From the NCBI GenBank assembly GCA_003202005.1, contig QJJF01000005.1, positions 211,028-275,027 of the forward strand: a stretch of DNA of 64,000 bases, in the 5' to 3' direction. Positions within the stretch are counted from its first letter, which is position 1. The number at the start of each line of letters is the position of its first letter. Below are positions 1 through 8,145 of this stretch, one piece after another. The position numbers and the translations under genes were made by a program. Source of the stretch: Williamsia faeni. GTDB lineage: Bacteria; Actinomycetota; Actinomycetes; Mycobacteriales; Mycobacteriaceae. Under the pieces are notes generated by a model. That model was not told where the DNA came from, searched no databases, and saw only the letters and a list, made by a program, of their open reading frames with translations.

Positions 1-270
1 ATGGGCGTCGAGGACCTCAGCCCTCGGTTCATTGATCGAACAGCGATTGAAAACGCGTGCCGGGGTGTTGTTGTCATCAGTCAGACCTGCCGGAACCGAC
101 GTCGACACCGAGGTGATATCGAGGTCCAGCGGGACCACCTTGAGCTTGGGAACCAGCCACAACGGAACTGCAATCGCAGCGGTCAGCAGGGCGACCCCGA
201 AGAAGATCAGCGCCGGTGCCAAAAACTTTTTGATGTCATACCCCTCTCGAACGGCGACAAGCGAGTTCAA
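1..270 (-). CDS. DUF3068 / porin PorA family protein, N-terminal part, runs off the left edge
   Basis: Only the first 80-90 residues are in the window; the gene continues leftward. The minus strand reads DIKKFLAPALIFFG, a hydrophobic stretch, then LVPKLKVVPLDLDIT. This N-terminal transmembrane segment followed by a conserved extracytoplasmic start is typical of DUF3068 proteins of Mycobacteriales. Family members are cell-envelope proteins anchored by an N- and often a C-terminal helix; the function is poorly known. The start is unclear. The frame has no ATG near the expected start; a TTG at 268-270 is given here. An ATG with a close purine-rich GAGAGGGG lies at 237-239 but is one base out of frame, as though one base were missing from an MTIKK-type start. 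The family call is from motif recognition, not a search. Confidence 0.7.
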   Translation of the reverse strand, partial: MNSLVAVREGYDIKKFLAPALIFFGVALLTAAIAVPLWLVPKLKVVPLDLDITSVSTSVPAGLTDDNNTPARVFNRCSINEPRAEVLDAH

Positions 271-409
271 GTATTGCAGTACGCACCCCGAAAGTTGCCG
301 ACGGCCGCGGATTTCCGCACATCGCGCGTCCGGCACCGCACGAACAGAGAATTTCTCCATGCCCGTACCCGGGTACCGTCATCGCGCAGGTAGAGTCTTC
401 ACCCGAAGC

Positions 410-485
410 GCCTTAGTAGCTCAGGGGATAGAGCAACCCTCTCCTAAAGGGTAGGTCGCAGGTTCGAATCCTGCCTAGGGCACCA
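410..485 (+). tRNA. tRNA-Arg (anticodon CCT)
   Basis: A complete cloverleaf can be drawn. The acceptor stem is GCCTTAG (410-416) with CTAGGGC (475-481), the D arm is GCTC/GAGC, the anticodon stem is ACCCT/AGGGT around loop CTCCTAA, and the T arm is GCAGG-TTCGAAT-CCTGC. The discriminator base is A, and CCA is encoded at 483-485. Anticodon CCT reads the rare arginine codon AGG. The 139 bases between the DUF3068 start and this gene hold nothing else I can recognise. Confidence 0.95.
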
Positions 486-511
486 GTACATCGGAAGTAT
501 CGTCATCGGGT

Positions 512-1330
512 ATGAGCCGAACCATCTTGCCGAAGGAACCACTCGTCGAAGCGCTGTCGGCCGTGTGGTCAGCCGTCGAAAGCCTGGCCGCCTCGATCAC
601 CGACGAACAGTGGCGCAGCGCATCGATCTTGCCCGGGTGGTCGGTGGGCGACGTGGTGGCCCACGTCATGACCACCGAGCGCATGCTGCTCGGTGACCCG
701 ATACCGGAGGTTGCGGCCGACGTCGATGCGTTCGGCCACGTCTGCAACGACATCGGCGTGATGAACGAGCGCTGGCTCGAGTTCTACCGCACGCAGGACC
801 GTGCGACGGTGCTCGCCGATTATCGTGACGTCATTGCGCGCCGGACGGCATCACTGGCAGCGATGACCCAGGAGGACTGGGACGCGGATTCGTTCACACC
901 GGCCGGCCCCGACACCTACGGCAGGTTCATGCGGATCCGGGTCTTCGATTGCTGGATGCACCAATTGGACCTCTGCGACACGCTCGGTGTGGAGATGACC
1001 ACCGACCGGATCCCCATCGTCGCGGCGATGTACGAGATCTTCGAGAGCATGCCGTACGTGGTGGGGAAGAAGGCCGGAGCCCCGGATGGCAGTCGAGTCC
1101 GGTTTGTCATCGAAGGTCCGGTTCCGCGGACATTGAACATCGCGGTAGACGGCCGCGCGGGAATTGTTCGTGAGCTCGACGGAGATCCAGATCTGACGTT
1201 GACATTCGAATACACTGAGTTCGCCCGTCTGGCCGGCGGCCGCGCCACCGGTTCCCAAGGGGCCGTGGGCATCTCCGGTGACCGGGCGCTGGGTGAGAAG
1301 GTGCTGGCCAACCTGGCCTTCGTGATGTGA
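512..1330 (+). CDS. Maleylpyruvate isomerase family mycothiol-dependent enzyme
   Basis: This 272-residue protein fits the actinobacterial TIGR03083/MDMPI_N group of DinB-like proteins. The N-terminal four-helix bundle contains LPGWSVGDVVAHVMTTE at about residues 44-60, the usual W-x-V-x-D-V-x-x-H metal-ligand segment. Further conserved sites are FDCWMHQLDLCD, which supplies another metal His, and a C-terminal sterol-carrier-like domain (about 185-272). Family members use mycothiol as cofactor in isomerisation or detoxification; the substrate here cannot be told. It begins 26 bases after the tRNA and is followed 30 bases later by a GH1 gene on the same strand, with no obvious functional link. 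Confidence 0.8.
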   Translation: MSRTILPKEPLVEALSAVWSAVESLAASITDEQWRSASILPGWSVGDVVAHVMTTERMLLGDPIPEVAADVDAFGHVCNDIGVMNERWLEFYRTQDRATVLADYRDVIARRTASLAAMTQEDWDADSFTPAGPDTYGRFMRIRVFDCWMHQLDLCDTLGVEMTTDRIPIVAAMYEIFESMPYVVGKKAGAPDGSRVRFVIEGPVPRTLNIAVDGRAGIVRELDGDPDLTLTFEYTEFARLAGGRATGSQGAVGISGDRALGEKVLANLAFVM

Positions 1331-1360
1331 TCGGTTTTCGGCAATCCTGGGCAGGTCAAG

Positions 1361-2650
1361 ATGCGACGACTGTGGGCGGTGGTGCTCCCACTACTGGTGT
1401 GCGTGATCATGATTCCGGCGGCACCGGCCATTGCGCAGGATCAGGGTCTGGGACCGGATTTCCTCTGGGGCGTCGGCTCCGCGGGCTTCCAGTCGGAGGG
1501 TTCCTCGCCGGACAGCAATTGGCGGCGGTACTCGAACAGTGACCGGGTCGACGACCCGGTGGGCACATCGGTCGACTTCCGGAACCGCTACGTCGAGGAC
1601 ATCGACAACGCCCGCGACATGGGCGTCAAGGTGTACCGGATCAGCGTGGAATGGGCCAGGATCCAGCCGGCGCCGGGCGTCTGGGACCAGCGTGAGCTCG
1701 AATACTACGACCGGGTGGTGCACCACATCCTGCTGGCGGGGATGCGTCCGATGATCACCCTGGATCACTGGGTGTATCCGGGCTGGGTCGCCGATCGCGG
1801 TGGCTGGAACAACCCCGACATGGCCGAGAGTTGGCTGATCAACGCGCGCAAGGTGGTTGACCGTTACGCCCAGTTCGATCCCATCTGGGTCACCATCAAC
1901 GAACCGATCGTCTACACGTACCTCAAGGAATTGACATTCGGCGGTATCGCCGCGACCAACGTTCCGTTGATGCTCGATCAGCTGGTGCGCGTCCATCGCA
2001 GCATCTACGACCACATCCATGCGCGTCAGCCGGGAGCCTGGGTGACGTCGAACTCGGCCTACCTGCCGACCGTCCAGCCGGCTCTCGATGCGATGTTCCT
2101 CGACCGGATCGCGGACAAGCAGGACTTCGTGGGCATCGATTATTACTACTCGGTGTCGGCAACGGATCTGAACACGTACAACGCTGCGACCGAAGAGTTT
2201 TGGAAGGCGACGTCGGCGGCCGACGGCCTCTATTACGCACTGCGCTATTACTCGCGGAAGTTCCCGGGCAAGCCGTTGTACATCGTCGAGAACGGGATGC
2301 CGACCGAGAACGGGAACCCTCGGCCCGACGGATATCAGCGGGAAGATCAGCTGCGCGATGCGGCGTACTGGCTCACTCGTGCGCGCGCCGACGGGATGAA
2401 TGTGGTCGGCTACAACTACTGGTCCATCACCGACAACTACGAGTGGGGCAGCTACACACCCCGTTTCGGTCTCTATCGGGTGGACGTCACGACCGATCCG
2501 ACGCTGACCCGCCAGGCCACACCGGCCGTCGCCGCCTACCGCGAGATCATTGCCGACGCAGGCGTTCCGGCGGGCTATCGGCCGACCCGTCCGGCGCAGT
2601 TCTGCTCTCTTGTGGATGCTCCAACGAGCTGCAGTCAGCCGGTACGGTGA
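1361..2650 (+). CDS. Secreted glycoside hydrolase family 1 protein (beta-glucosidase-like)
   Basis: This 429-residue protein has a Sec signal peptide: MRRLW, a hydrophobic core, and a likely cut after PAAPAIA near residue 25. GH1 hallmarks follow: DFLWGVGSAGFQSEG at the start of the barrel, the acid/base glutamate in TINEP (E181) and the nucleophile in IVENG (E310), then YNYWSITDNYEW near the aglycone site. Both catalytic glutamates are present, so the enzyme should be an active retaining beta-glycosidase. Most bacterial GH1 enzymes are cytosolic, so export is notable. The substrate is unknown. The 3' end overlaps the convergent DMT transporter gene by 104 bases. Confidence 0.87.
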   Translation: MRRLWAVVLPLLVCVIMIPAAPAIAQDQGLGPDFLWGVGSAGFQSEGSSPDSNWRRYSNSDRVDDPVGTSVDFRNRYVEDIDNARDMGVKVYRISVEWARIQPAPGVWDQRELEYYDRVVHHILLAGMRPMITLDHWVYPGWVADRGGWNNPDMAESWLINARKVVDRYAQFDPIWVTINEPIVYTYLKELTFGGIAATNVPLMLDQLVRVHRSIYDHIHARQPGAWVTSNSAYLPTVQPALDAMFLDRIADKQDFVGIDYYYSVSATDLNTYNAATEEFWKATSAADGLYYALRYYSRKFPGKPLYIVENGMPTENGNPRPDGYQREDQLRDAAYWLTRARADGMNVVGYNYWSITDNYEWGSYTPRFGLYRVDVTTDPTLTRQATPAVAAYREIIADAGVPAGYRPTRPAQFCSLVDAPTSCSQPVR

Positions 2651-3584
2651 ACGGCTTCGAAACGAACCCGGTATCCGCTGCTCCGGTCAGGTTCTCCGCC
2701 GCCGAGCGCTCGGCTTCGGCGGACCCGAACATCGCAACGGCCACCGCGCCGAGCACGGCAAACGTGAAACCGGCCAGAGCCATCCACTGCATACCGGGCA
2801 CCGTCGAGTCACCGAGCCACAGCACCCCGACGACCCCGGGTACCGCTGTTTCTCCGACAACAAGTGCCGCCGTCGACCCGTTCACCTCGCCCAGTTGGAG
2901 GGCCACGGTGTGCAGATAGAACCCCGCTGCTCCGGCGATCGCGATCACCCACGCGGCCGGATCGGCCAGCATGGTCGGCAGTGACAGCGGATCGATGCCG
3001 TCGAGAATCCGGACGCCGATTGCAACCGCCCCGAACAGCAGGCCCGCGGCGGCACCGGCGGCGACCGACCCTGCGCGGCCGATCCGGCGAACCGTGAACA
3101 GCGATCCGGCGACCAGCACCACGGTGACCGCCAGCAACGCCCAATGCAGCGATTTCGGAGTCGTGTACGCGGTGTGCGGCTGCGAGGCGGAACCCAGGAG
3201 CAACAGCGCCACCAGTACCGTGCCCATCGCGACGTAGTCGCGGGGGTGCAGTCTGATGCCGAGGAGCCGGACCCCGAGAAGCGCCGTGATGATGAGGTTG
3301 CCGGCCACGATCGTCTGCGACAGGAACAGCGGCAGCATCCGGGCCGCACCGGCGCCGGCGACGAACCCGAGGACGTCGAAGGTCGCACCCACGACAAAAA
3401 CCCCGGTCATCGCGGTCGCGGCGGTTGACCGCCAAGACGGTGAACCGGCCGCGGTGGCCATCCGCTCATCGTCGGGGTGGGCGCGGGCCACCTGCCGGGC
3501 GCCAAGCGCCTGCATCACCGACGACAGGCCGTAGCCCACTGCCGCGATGATTGCCAAGCTCACGCCGACCAACATGTCCAACAC
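2547..3584 (-). CDS. DMT-superfamily (EamA/NIPA-like) membrane transporter
   Basis: This is a 345-residue polytopic protein with about nine to ten hydrophobic helices. The first is LVGVSLAIIAAVGYGLSSVMQA, and the order GLSSVMQALGARQVAR then FVAGAGAARMLPLFLSQTIVAG resembles drug/metabolite or NIPA-like carriers of actinobacteria. The substrate is not inferable. The C-terminal tail (about the last 55 residues) is hydrophilic, and its coding sequence overlaps the end of the convergent GH1 gene by 104 bases. The upstream 163 bases (3585-3747) separate it from a divergent SDR gene and must hold both promoters; I could not define either. Confidence 0.75.
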   Translation of the reverse strand: MLDMLVGVSLAIIAAVGYGLSSVMQALGARQVARAHPDDERMATAAGSPSWRSTAATAMTGVFVVGATFDVLGFVAGAGAARMLPLFLSQTIVAGNLIITALLGVRLLGIRLHPRDYVAMGTVLVALLLLGSASQPHTAYTTPKSLHWALLAVTVVLVAGSLFTVRRIGRAGSVAAGAAAGLLFGAVAIGVRILDGIDPLSLPTMLADPAAWVIAIAGAAGFYLHTVALQLGEVNGSTAALVVGETAVPGVVGVLWLGDSTVPGMQWMALAGFTFAVLGAVAVAMFGSAEAERSAAENLTGAADTGFVSKPFTVPADCSSLEHPQESRTAPDGSADSPPERLRRQ

Positions 3585-3747
3585 CCTTCCACCGCACTTG
3601 GTGTGTGCAACGCATCCAGGATGCTCAGGTATTTCCCAGGATCGCCACCCATTTTTCGGGGACCCGACATTTCGTGGTCGATGAGAGCGGGTGATCGGCG
3701 GCCGGGGCTGGTGCGGTCCGTGGCATCGGGGGTCTTAGTGTTGAGCG

Positions 3748-4554
3748 ATGAGTCACATCGCGTTGGTCACCGGCGCATCGAGTGGAATCGGCGCCGAAGT
3801 CGCCCGCCAACTGGTTGCCCGCGGGCTGACGGTACTGGGTACGAGTCGACGGCCCGACGCCATTACCGACCCGATTCCCGGCGTCACCTACCTCGAACTC
3901 GATCAGAACGACCCGGCCAGTATCGCTCGCTGCGCCGAGCACGCCGGAGCGATCGACATCCTGATCAACAACGCCGGCGAATCGCAGATGGGTCCGCTCG
4001 AGGACACCCCGATGGACGCCATCGAGAAGTTGTTCGCCACCAATGTCTTCGGCCCGATCGCCCTCACGAAGGCCGTGCTTCCCGGGATGCGGGAACGTCG
4101 GCACGGCACCGTCGTGATGGTCGGTTCGATGCTGTCGAGTTTCCCGCTGGCCTTCCGCTCGTCCTATGGCGCCACCAAGTCGGCGCTCAAGGCGTTCGCC
4201 GACGGCAGTCGCCGCGAACTGGCGCCGTTCGGAATCGCGATCTGCACCGTGGAGCCGGGCACCATCGCGACCGGCATCGGAGACCGGCGGAGCTATTTCC
4301 TGGCCGACAACTCGCCCTACCGCGGCGACTACGACACGGTGGCCGCCGCCACCCGTCGCAACGAGGACGCGGGTCTGGCCGTCGCGCCGATGGCCGAGGT
4401 GATCGTCGAAGCGGCGCTGTCGAAGGACCCGAAGCCGCTGTACGCCAAGGGCAACAAGGCCCCGATCGTCTTCGCCCTGCGCCGGCTCCTGCCGCGCCGC
4501 ACGATCGGTGACATCACCGGTCGATTCCACGGACTCTCGAAGGCCAGGCCCTGA
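3748..4554 (+). CDS. Short-chain dehydrogenase/reductase
   Basis: A classical SDR of 268 residues. TGASSGIG at 8-15 binds NAD(P), NNAG is at 74-77, and the catalytic pair is Y140-xxx-K144 in YGATK. The C-terminal extension past residue 230 (PKPLYAKGNKAPIVFALRRL) is typical of actinobacterial SDRs without assigned substrates. It ends 2 bases before cobF, so the two are probably co-transcribed, but this protein does not resemble the cobalamin pathway reductases (CobK). A role in corrin synthesis is therefore not implied. Confidence 0.85.
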   Translation: MSHIALVTGASSGIGAEVARQLVARGLTVLGTSRRPDAITDPIPGVTYLELDQNDPASIARCAEHAGAIDILINNAGESQMGPLEDTPMDAIEKLFATNVFGPIALTKAVLPGMRERRHGTVVMVGSMLSSFPLAFRSSYGATKSALKAFADGSRRELAPFGIAICTVEPGTIATGIGDRRSYFLADNSPYRGDYDTVAAATRRNEDAGLAVAPMAEVIVEAALSKDPKPLYAKGNKAPIVFALRRLLPRRTIGDITGRFHGLSKARP

Positions 4555-4556
4555 CC

Positions 4557-5336
4557 ATGCGCAAACTACTCGTCATCGGCATCGGACCGGGTGACCCACG
4601 CCAGATCACCATCGAGGCCATCGATGCGATGAAATCCGTCGACGCGTTCTTTGTCCTCGACAAGGCACCCGAGCGGGGCGCAGCGGTCAAGCAGTCCCTG
4701 GTGGGCCTGCGCAAGGAGATCTGCGACCGCTACCTCGACACCGACTACCGCTTCGTCGAAGTCCCGGATCCGCCACGCGACCGCACGCCCGACGACTACG
4801 CCGCCGAGGTCCGTCGCTGGCACGACGCCCGGGCCGACCTGATCGAGCAGGCACTCGCCACCGAGCTGTCCGACGACGGCGTCGGGGGAATCCTGGTGTG
4901 GGGCGACCCGGCGCTGTACGACAGCACGCTCCGCATCATCGACACCATCGTCGCCCGCGGTCACCTCGAGCTGGAACACAGCGTGATCCCCGGCATCACG
5001 AGCTTTGCGTCACTGACCGCCGCGCACAAGATCCTGCTCAACCGCATCGGCGAACCCATCCACATCACCACCGGACGCCGGCTGGCCGACACCCCGAAAG
5101 GGGCCGCTGCCAATCAGGTCGTGATGCTCGACGCCGATTGCACGTTCCTGCAGACGGCGGCGCCGGACGATCACATCTGGTGGGGCGCCTACCTCGGCAC
5201 GCCCGACCAGCTGCTCATCGCGGGCACCGTCGGTGAGGTCGGTGAGCAGATCCGCGAGACCCGTAACGCCGCGCGCGAACGCCACGGCTGGATCATGGAC
5301 ATCTACCTGCTCAGGTCCTGGCCCCCGCCCCGCTAG
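4557..5336 (+). CDS. cobF: Precorrin-6A synthase (deacetylating)
   Basis: CobF methylates C-1 of precorrin-5 with S-adenosylmethionine and releases acetate in the aerobic cobalamin pathway. The 259-residue length is usual for the family. The N-terminus LLVIGIGPGDPRQITIEAI is the tetrapyrrole methylase signature, followed by FFVLDKAPERG and the GDPALYDSTLRIID loop (about residues 120-133), the SAM-binding region. ITTGRRLADTP further on is also family-like. No B12 riboswitch is seen before the SDR-cobF pair and no other cob gene is in the window. A 23-bp perfect hairpin follows immediately downstream. Confidence 0.93.
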   Translation: MRKLLVIGIGPGDPRQITIEAIDAMKSVDAFFVLDKAPERGAAVKQSLVGLRKEICDRYLDTDYRFVEVPDPPRDRTPDDYAAEVRRWHDARADLIEQALATELSDDGVGGILVWGDPALYDSTLRIIDTIVARGHLELEHSVIPGITSFASLTAAHKILLNRIGEPIHITTGRRLADTPKGAAANQVVMLDADCTFLQTAAPDDHIWWGAYLGTPDQLLIAGTVGEVGEQIRETRNAARERHGWIMDIYLLRSWPPPR

Positions 5337-5350
5337 GCCCACCTCGCTAA

Positions 5351-5417
5351 CCCGATGATGTGGCCTTTTGGCGAACAAAAGCCCAGGTGGGCGCCGCCAA
5401 AAGGCCACATCATCGGG
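5351..5417. terminator. Long perfect inverted repeat between convergent cobF and cysQ
   Basis: The arm at 5351-5373 (CCCGATGATGTGGCCTTTTG plus GCG) is the exact reverse complement of 5395-5417. The 21-base loop contains a small GCCC-AGGT-GGGC hairpin. With 23 perfect pairs and symmetric placement between two stop codons, it probably ends transcription from both sides or blocks read-through antisense RNA. There is no clear U tract, so terminator function is inferred from position and structure. Confidence 0.7.
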
Positions 5418-5433
5418 TGGTGGGGGCGTGGGG

Positions 5434-6180
5434 CTACGCGATCTCGGCGAGTGCGGAGAGGATCGGGTCGCGGAGTTCGGAGCGGCAGATCACGAAGTCG
5501 GGCATGAACGGGCTGCGCCGGTTGTATTCGAGATCGGATCCGTCGATGCGGCTGCAATGGAGTCCGGCCGCCTGGGCGACACCGACCGGTGCGCAGTTGT
5601 CCCATTCGTACTGTCCGCCGGCATGGACGTAGGCATCGGCGTCACCGCGGACGACGGCCATGGCCTTGGCGCCCGCAGAACCGATCGGGACCATGTCGAG
5701 GCCGAGTCGCTGTGAGACGTGCCCCGATTCGTAGGAGGCCCAACCGCGGGATGCGACCATCCGGCCGGTCAGTTCGCCGCCGACCGATGGCACGGTGTCG
5801 GTGGTGTAGATCTCTCCGATGGCCGGCAGTGAGACCGCACAATCGGCAGGCCGGCCGCCGATCGTCAGGGCGATATGGACCGCCCAGTCGTTGCGTCCGG
5901 AAGCGAATTCGCGGGTGCCGTCGAGCGGGTCGATGATCCAGACCCGGTCGGAGGTCAGCCGGCGACCGTTGTCGGTGGCCTCTTCCGAGAGCACCGCATC
6001 GGTCGGACGATGCTGGGCCAAGACTGCACCGATCCAGGCCTGAGCCATCGCATCGCCGACGTCGCCGAGCAGATATCCGCTGAGCAAATGCTGATACCGG
6101 ATGTCCACCAAGATTTTCCCGGCGCCTTCGGCCAACATTCTGGCCAACTCGGCATCGGTCACCGAACCACTGGAGCGCAT
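5434..6180 (-). CDS. cysQ: 3'(2'),5'-bisphosphate nucleotidase / inositol monophosphatase family (CysQ)
   Basis: This 248-residue enzyme of the lithium-sensitive phosphatase family has SEE at 65-67, the metal-binding DPLDGT at 84-89, and YEWDNCAP near residue 195. These match CysQ, which hydrolyses 3'-phosphoadenosine 5'-phosphate in sulfate assimilation; actinobacterial CysQ also acts on inositol-1-phosphate. The ATG at 6178-6180 is chosen because the open frame upstream of it only shadows the divergent glycosylase gene. The 25-base gap to that gene must hold both start regions. The end faces cobF across the 5351-5417 hairpin. Confidence 0.85.
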   Translation of the reverse strand: MRSSGSVTDAELARMLAEGAGKILVDIRYQHLLSGYLLGDVGDAMAQAWIGAVLAQHRPTDAVLSEEATDNGRRLTSDRVWIIDPLDGTREFASGRNDWAVHIALTIGGRPADCAVSLPAIGEIYTTDTVPSVGGELTGRMVASRGWASYESGHVSQRLGLDMVPIGSAGAKAMAVVRGDADAYVHAGGQYEWDNCAPVGVAQAAGLHCSRIDGSDLEYNRRSPFMPDFVICRSELRDPILSALAEIA

Positions 6181-6205
6181 CTGGTTACTAGAACATACTG
6201 GGCTC

Positions 6206-7081
6206 ATGCCTGAGTTACCTGAGGTGCAGGCCATCGCCGATTTTGTTGACGGCCGGGCTGCCGGACTCCCCATCCGACGTGTCGACGTGGCGTCTCTGGC
6301 GGTGCTCAAAACCGCCGATCCGCCATATACCGCGCTGGCCGGGCGCACCATCGAATCGGTGACCAGGATCGGGAAATACCTGGTCATGACCACCGCGGGT
6401 GACGACCCTGGCCCGATCCACCTGATCATCCACCTCTCGCGGGCCGGATGGTTGCGATGGTCGGACAATCTGTCACCCGCCCCGCCGCGCCCCGGCGGTA
6501 AAGGTCCGATCGCGTTGCGTGTCCATTGCGGGCTGCCCGGTGAGGGATTCGACGTCACCGAGGCCGGAACCCAGAAACGGCTGGCCGTGTGGATCGTTCG
6601 CGACCCGTCCGAGGTGGAACGGATCAAGACGCTGGGGCCCGATGTGTTGTCGCTGAGCCGAGACGAACTGGCCGAATTGCTGAAAACCTCGGGGTCCCGG
6701 ATCAAGACGGTGCTCACCGATCAGCGGATCCTGTCCGGGGTGGGCAACGCCTACAGCGACGAGATCCTGCACACCGCCAAACTGTCGCCTTTTGCGACGT
6801 CGAAGACGATGACGCACGAGCAGGTCGATGCCCTGTACTCGGCCATCGGTGAGGTCCTGCGCGATGCCATCGGGAGGCTCGAGGGTCAGCAGGTGGCGCG
6901 GCTGAAGGGGGAGAAGCGATCTGGGTTGCGTGTTCATGCCCGCACCGGACTGCCGTGCCCGGTCTGCGGTGACACCGTCCGTGAGGTTTCGTTCACCGAC
7001 CGGTCCTTCCAGTACTGCCCGAACTGCCAGACCGGTGGCAAGGTCTTGGCCGACCGACGGATGTCGAGATTGCTCAAGTGA
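6206..7081 (+). CDS. Fpg/Nei family DNA glycosylase
   Basis: A 291-residue base-excision repair enzyme. The processed N-terminus would be P-E-L-P-E-V, with catalytic Pro and Glu directly after Met, which fixes the start at 6206 and rejects a longer upstream frame. The H2TH region contains LTDQRILSGVGNAYSDEIL (about 166-184). The C-terminal zinc finger has the order C-x2-C (LPCPVCGD) and C-x2-C (QYCPNCQTGG), followed by a lysine-rich end. Actinobacteria carry several paralogues, and Fpg cannot be told from Nei by eye. It overlaps the next gene by 4 bases (GTGA), so translation is probably coupled. Confidence 0.88.
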   Translation: MPELPEVQAIADFVDGRAAGLPIRRVDVASLAVLKTADPPYTALAGRTIESVTRIGKYLVMTTAGDDPGPIHLIIHLSRAGWLRWSDNLSPAPPRPGGKGPIALRVHCGLPGEGFDVTEAGTQKRLAVWIVRDPSEVERIKTLGPDVLSLSRDELAELLKTSGSRIKTVLTDQRILSGVGNAYSDEILHTAKLSPFATSKTMTHEQVDALYSAIGEVLRDAIGRLEGQQVARLKGEKRSGLRVHARTGLPCPVCGDTVREVSFTDRSFQYCPNCQTGGKVLADRRMSRLLK

Positions 7082-8136
7082 CCCAGGATCCGCTTCCGGC
7101 GGGCTTGCAGCTCAACCAGATCCAGTTCATGGCCACCCACAACTCGTCGCATCAGCTGATGACACCCGACGAGCGATTCGGGTGGCTGATGGGTTCGAAC
7201 CTGGATTCGTACCGCTATGAACATCTTCCGCTCGACCGGCAGCTGACCGACCAGCACGTGCGTGGGATCGAGCTGGACGTCTATCCCGATCCCGAGGGCG
7301 GTCGGTACGCCTGGCCGCTGGCGCGCAGGTGGCGCGGCCGCGGACCCCGGCTCGAACCACTCTGGGGCCGACCCGGATTCAAGGTGATGCATGCACCGGA
7401 CGCCGACTACCGAACCAGTTGTCCGACGTTGACGGGTGCGCTGCAGACCGTGAAACGCTGGTCGAGGGAGCATCCCGGCCATGTGCCGGTGGTGATCCAA
7501 CTCGAACTGAAGGCGTCGTGGCCCTGGGGTCTGGTGCTGCGGGGTGCCCGGGTACCGCGATGGTCGCCGGCGGTGCTCGATGCCCTCGACGCCGAGATCC
7601 GGTCGGTGTTCGACGATGAGTCGGCCTTGCTGACACCGGACCGGATCCGGGGCGGTGCACCGACCCTGGAGCAGGCGGTGCTCGGTCCGGGCTGGCCGCA
7701 GGTGGACGACGTCCGCGGCACGGTGCTGTTCTTCTTCGACTACGGCGATCAGGACTACATCCGCGACAACTACCGTACCGGCCGGCCGAGCCTGGAAGGG
7801 CGGGTGGCATTCACGACTCCACCTCCCGGACAACCGGATTCGGCCTTCATCATGCACAACGATCCTCGCGGTCAGGGTTTCCTCCGGATTCGTGAGCTGG
7901 TGAACCGGGGATACCTGGTCCGGACCCGCTCCGATGATCCGGTGTCGACGGCGAAGGCGGACGAACATCGTCGACCGAGGATGGCGCTGGCCTCGGGTGC
8001 CCACATGATCAGCACTGACTTCCCGGTTCCGGGCCTGGCGTTTCGGTGGGGCGACGGCGCATTCGTGTCCTGTTTGCCCGGCGGGTCGGCCGTCCGGCCG
8101 AATCCGGTGACCGCTGCAGGTGGCGCGAGAGAGTAG
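7078..8136 (+). CDS. Ca2+-dependent phosphatidylinositol-specific phospholipase C-like protein
   Basis: This 352-residue protein resembles the bacterial PLC-like phosphodiesterase family (PI-PLC-C1). It begins near a conserved FMATHNSSHQLM with the first catalytic His, followed by RGIELDVYPD (metal ligands in E-L-D) and VVIQLELKASWP. DSAFIMHNDP and a TDFPVPG stretch come later. No signal peptide is visible from the GTG start at 7078, although many relatives are exported; the natural substrate is unknown. The start overlaps the glycosylase stop, and an SDR follows after 9 bases, so three genes form an operon. Confidence 0.72.
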   Translation: MTQDPLPAGLQLNQIQFMATHNSSHQLMTPDERFGWLMGSNLDSYRYEHLPLDRQLTDQHVRGIELDVYPDPEGGRYAWPLARRWRGRGPRLEPLWGRPGFKVMHAPDADYRTSCPTLTGALQTVKRWSREHPGHVPVVIQLELKASWPWGLVLRGARVPRWSPAVLDALDAEIRSVFDDESALLTPDRIRGGAPTLEQAVLGPGWPQVDDVRGTVLFFFDYGDQDYIRDNYRTGRPSLEGRVAFTTPPPGQPDSAFIMHNDPRGQGFLRIRELVNRGYLVRTRSDDPVSTAKADEHRRPRMALASGAHMISTDFPVPGLAFRWGDGAFVSCLPGGSAVRPNPVTAAGGARE

Positions 8137-8145
8137 GTTCCAGCC

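Noticed and set aside
410..485. tRNA-Arg as integration site of a genomic island
   Set aside because: There is no integrase and no repeated copy of the tRNA 3' end in the window.
4500..4560. Cobalamin riboswitch before cobF
   Set aside because: cobF begins 2 bases after an SDR gene and nothing like a B12 box lies before either gene.
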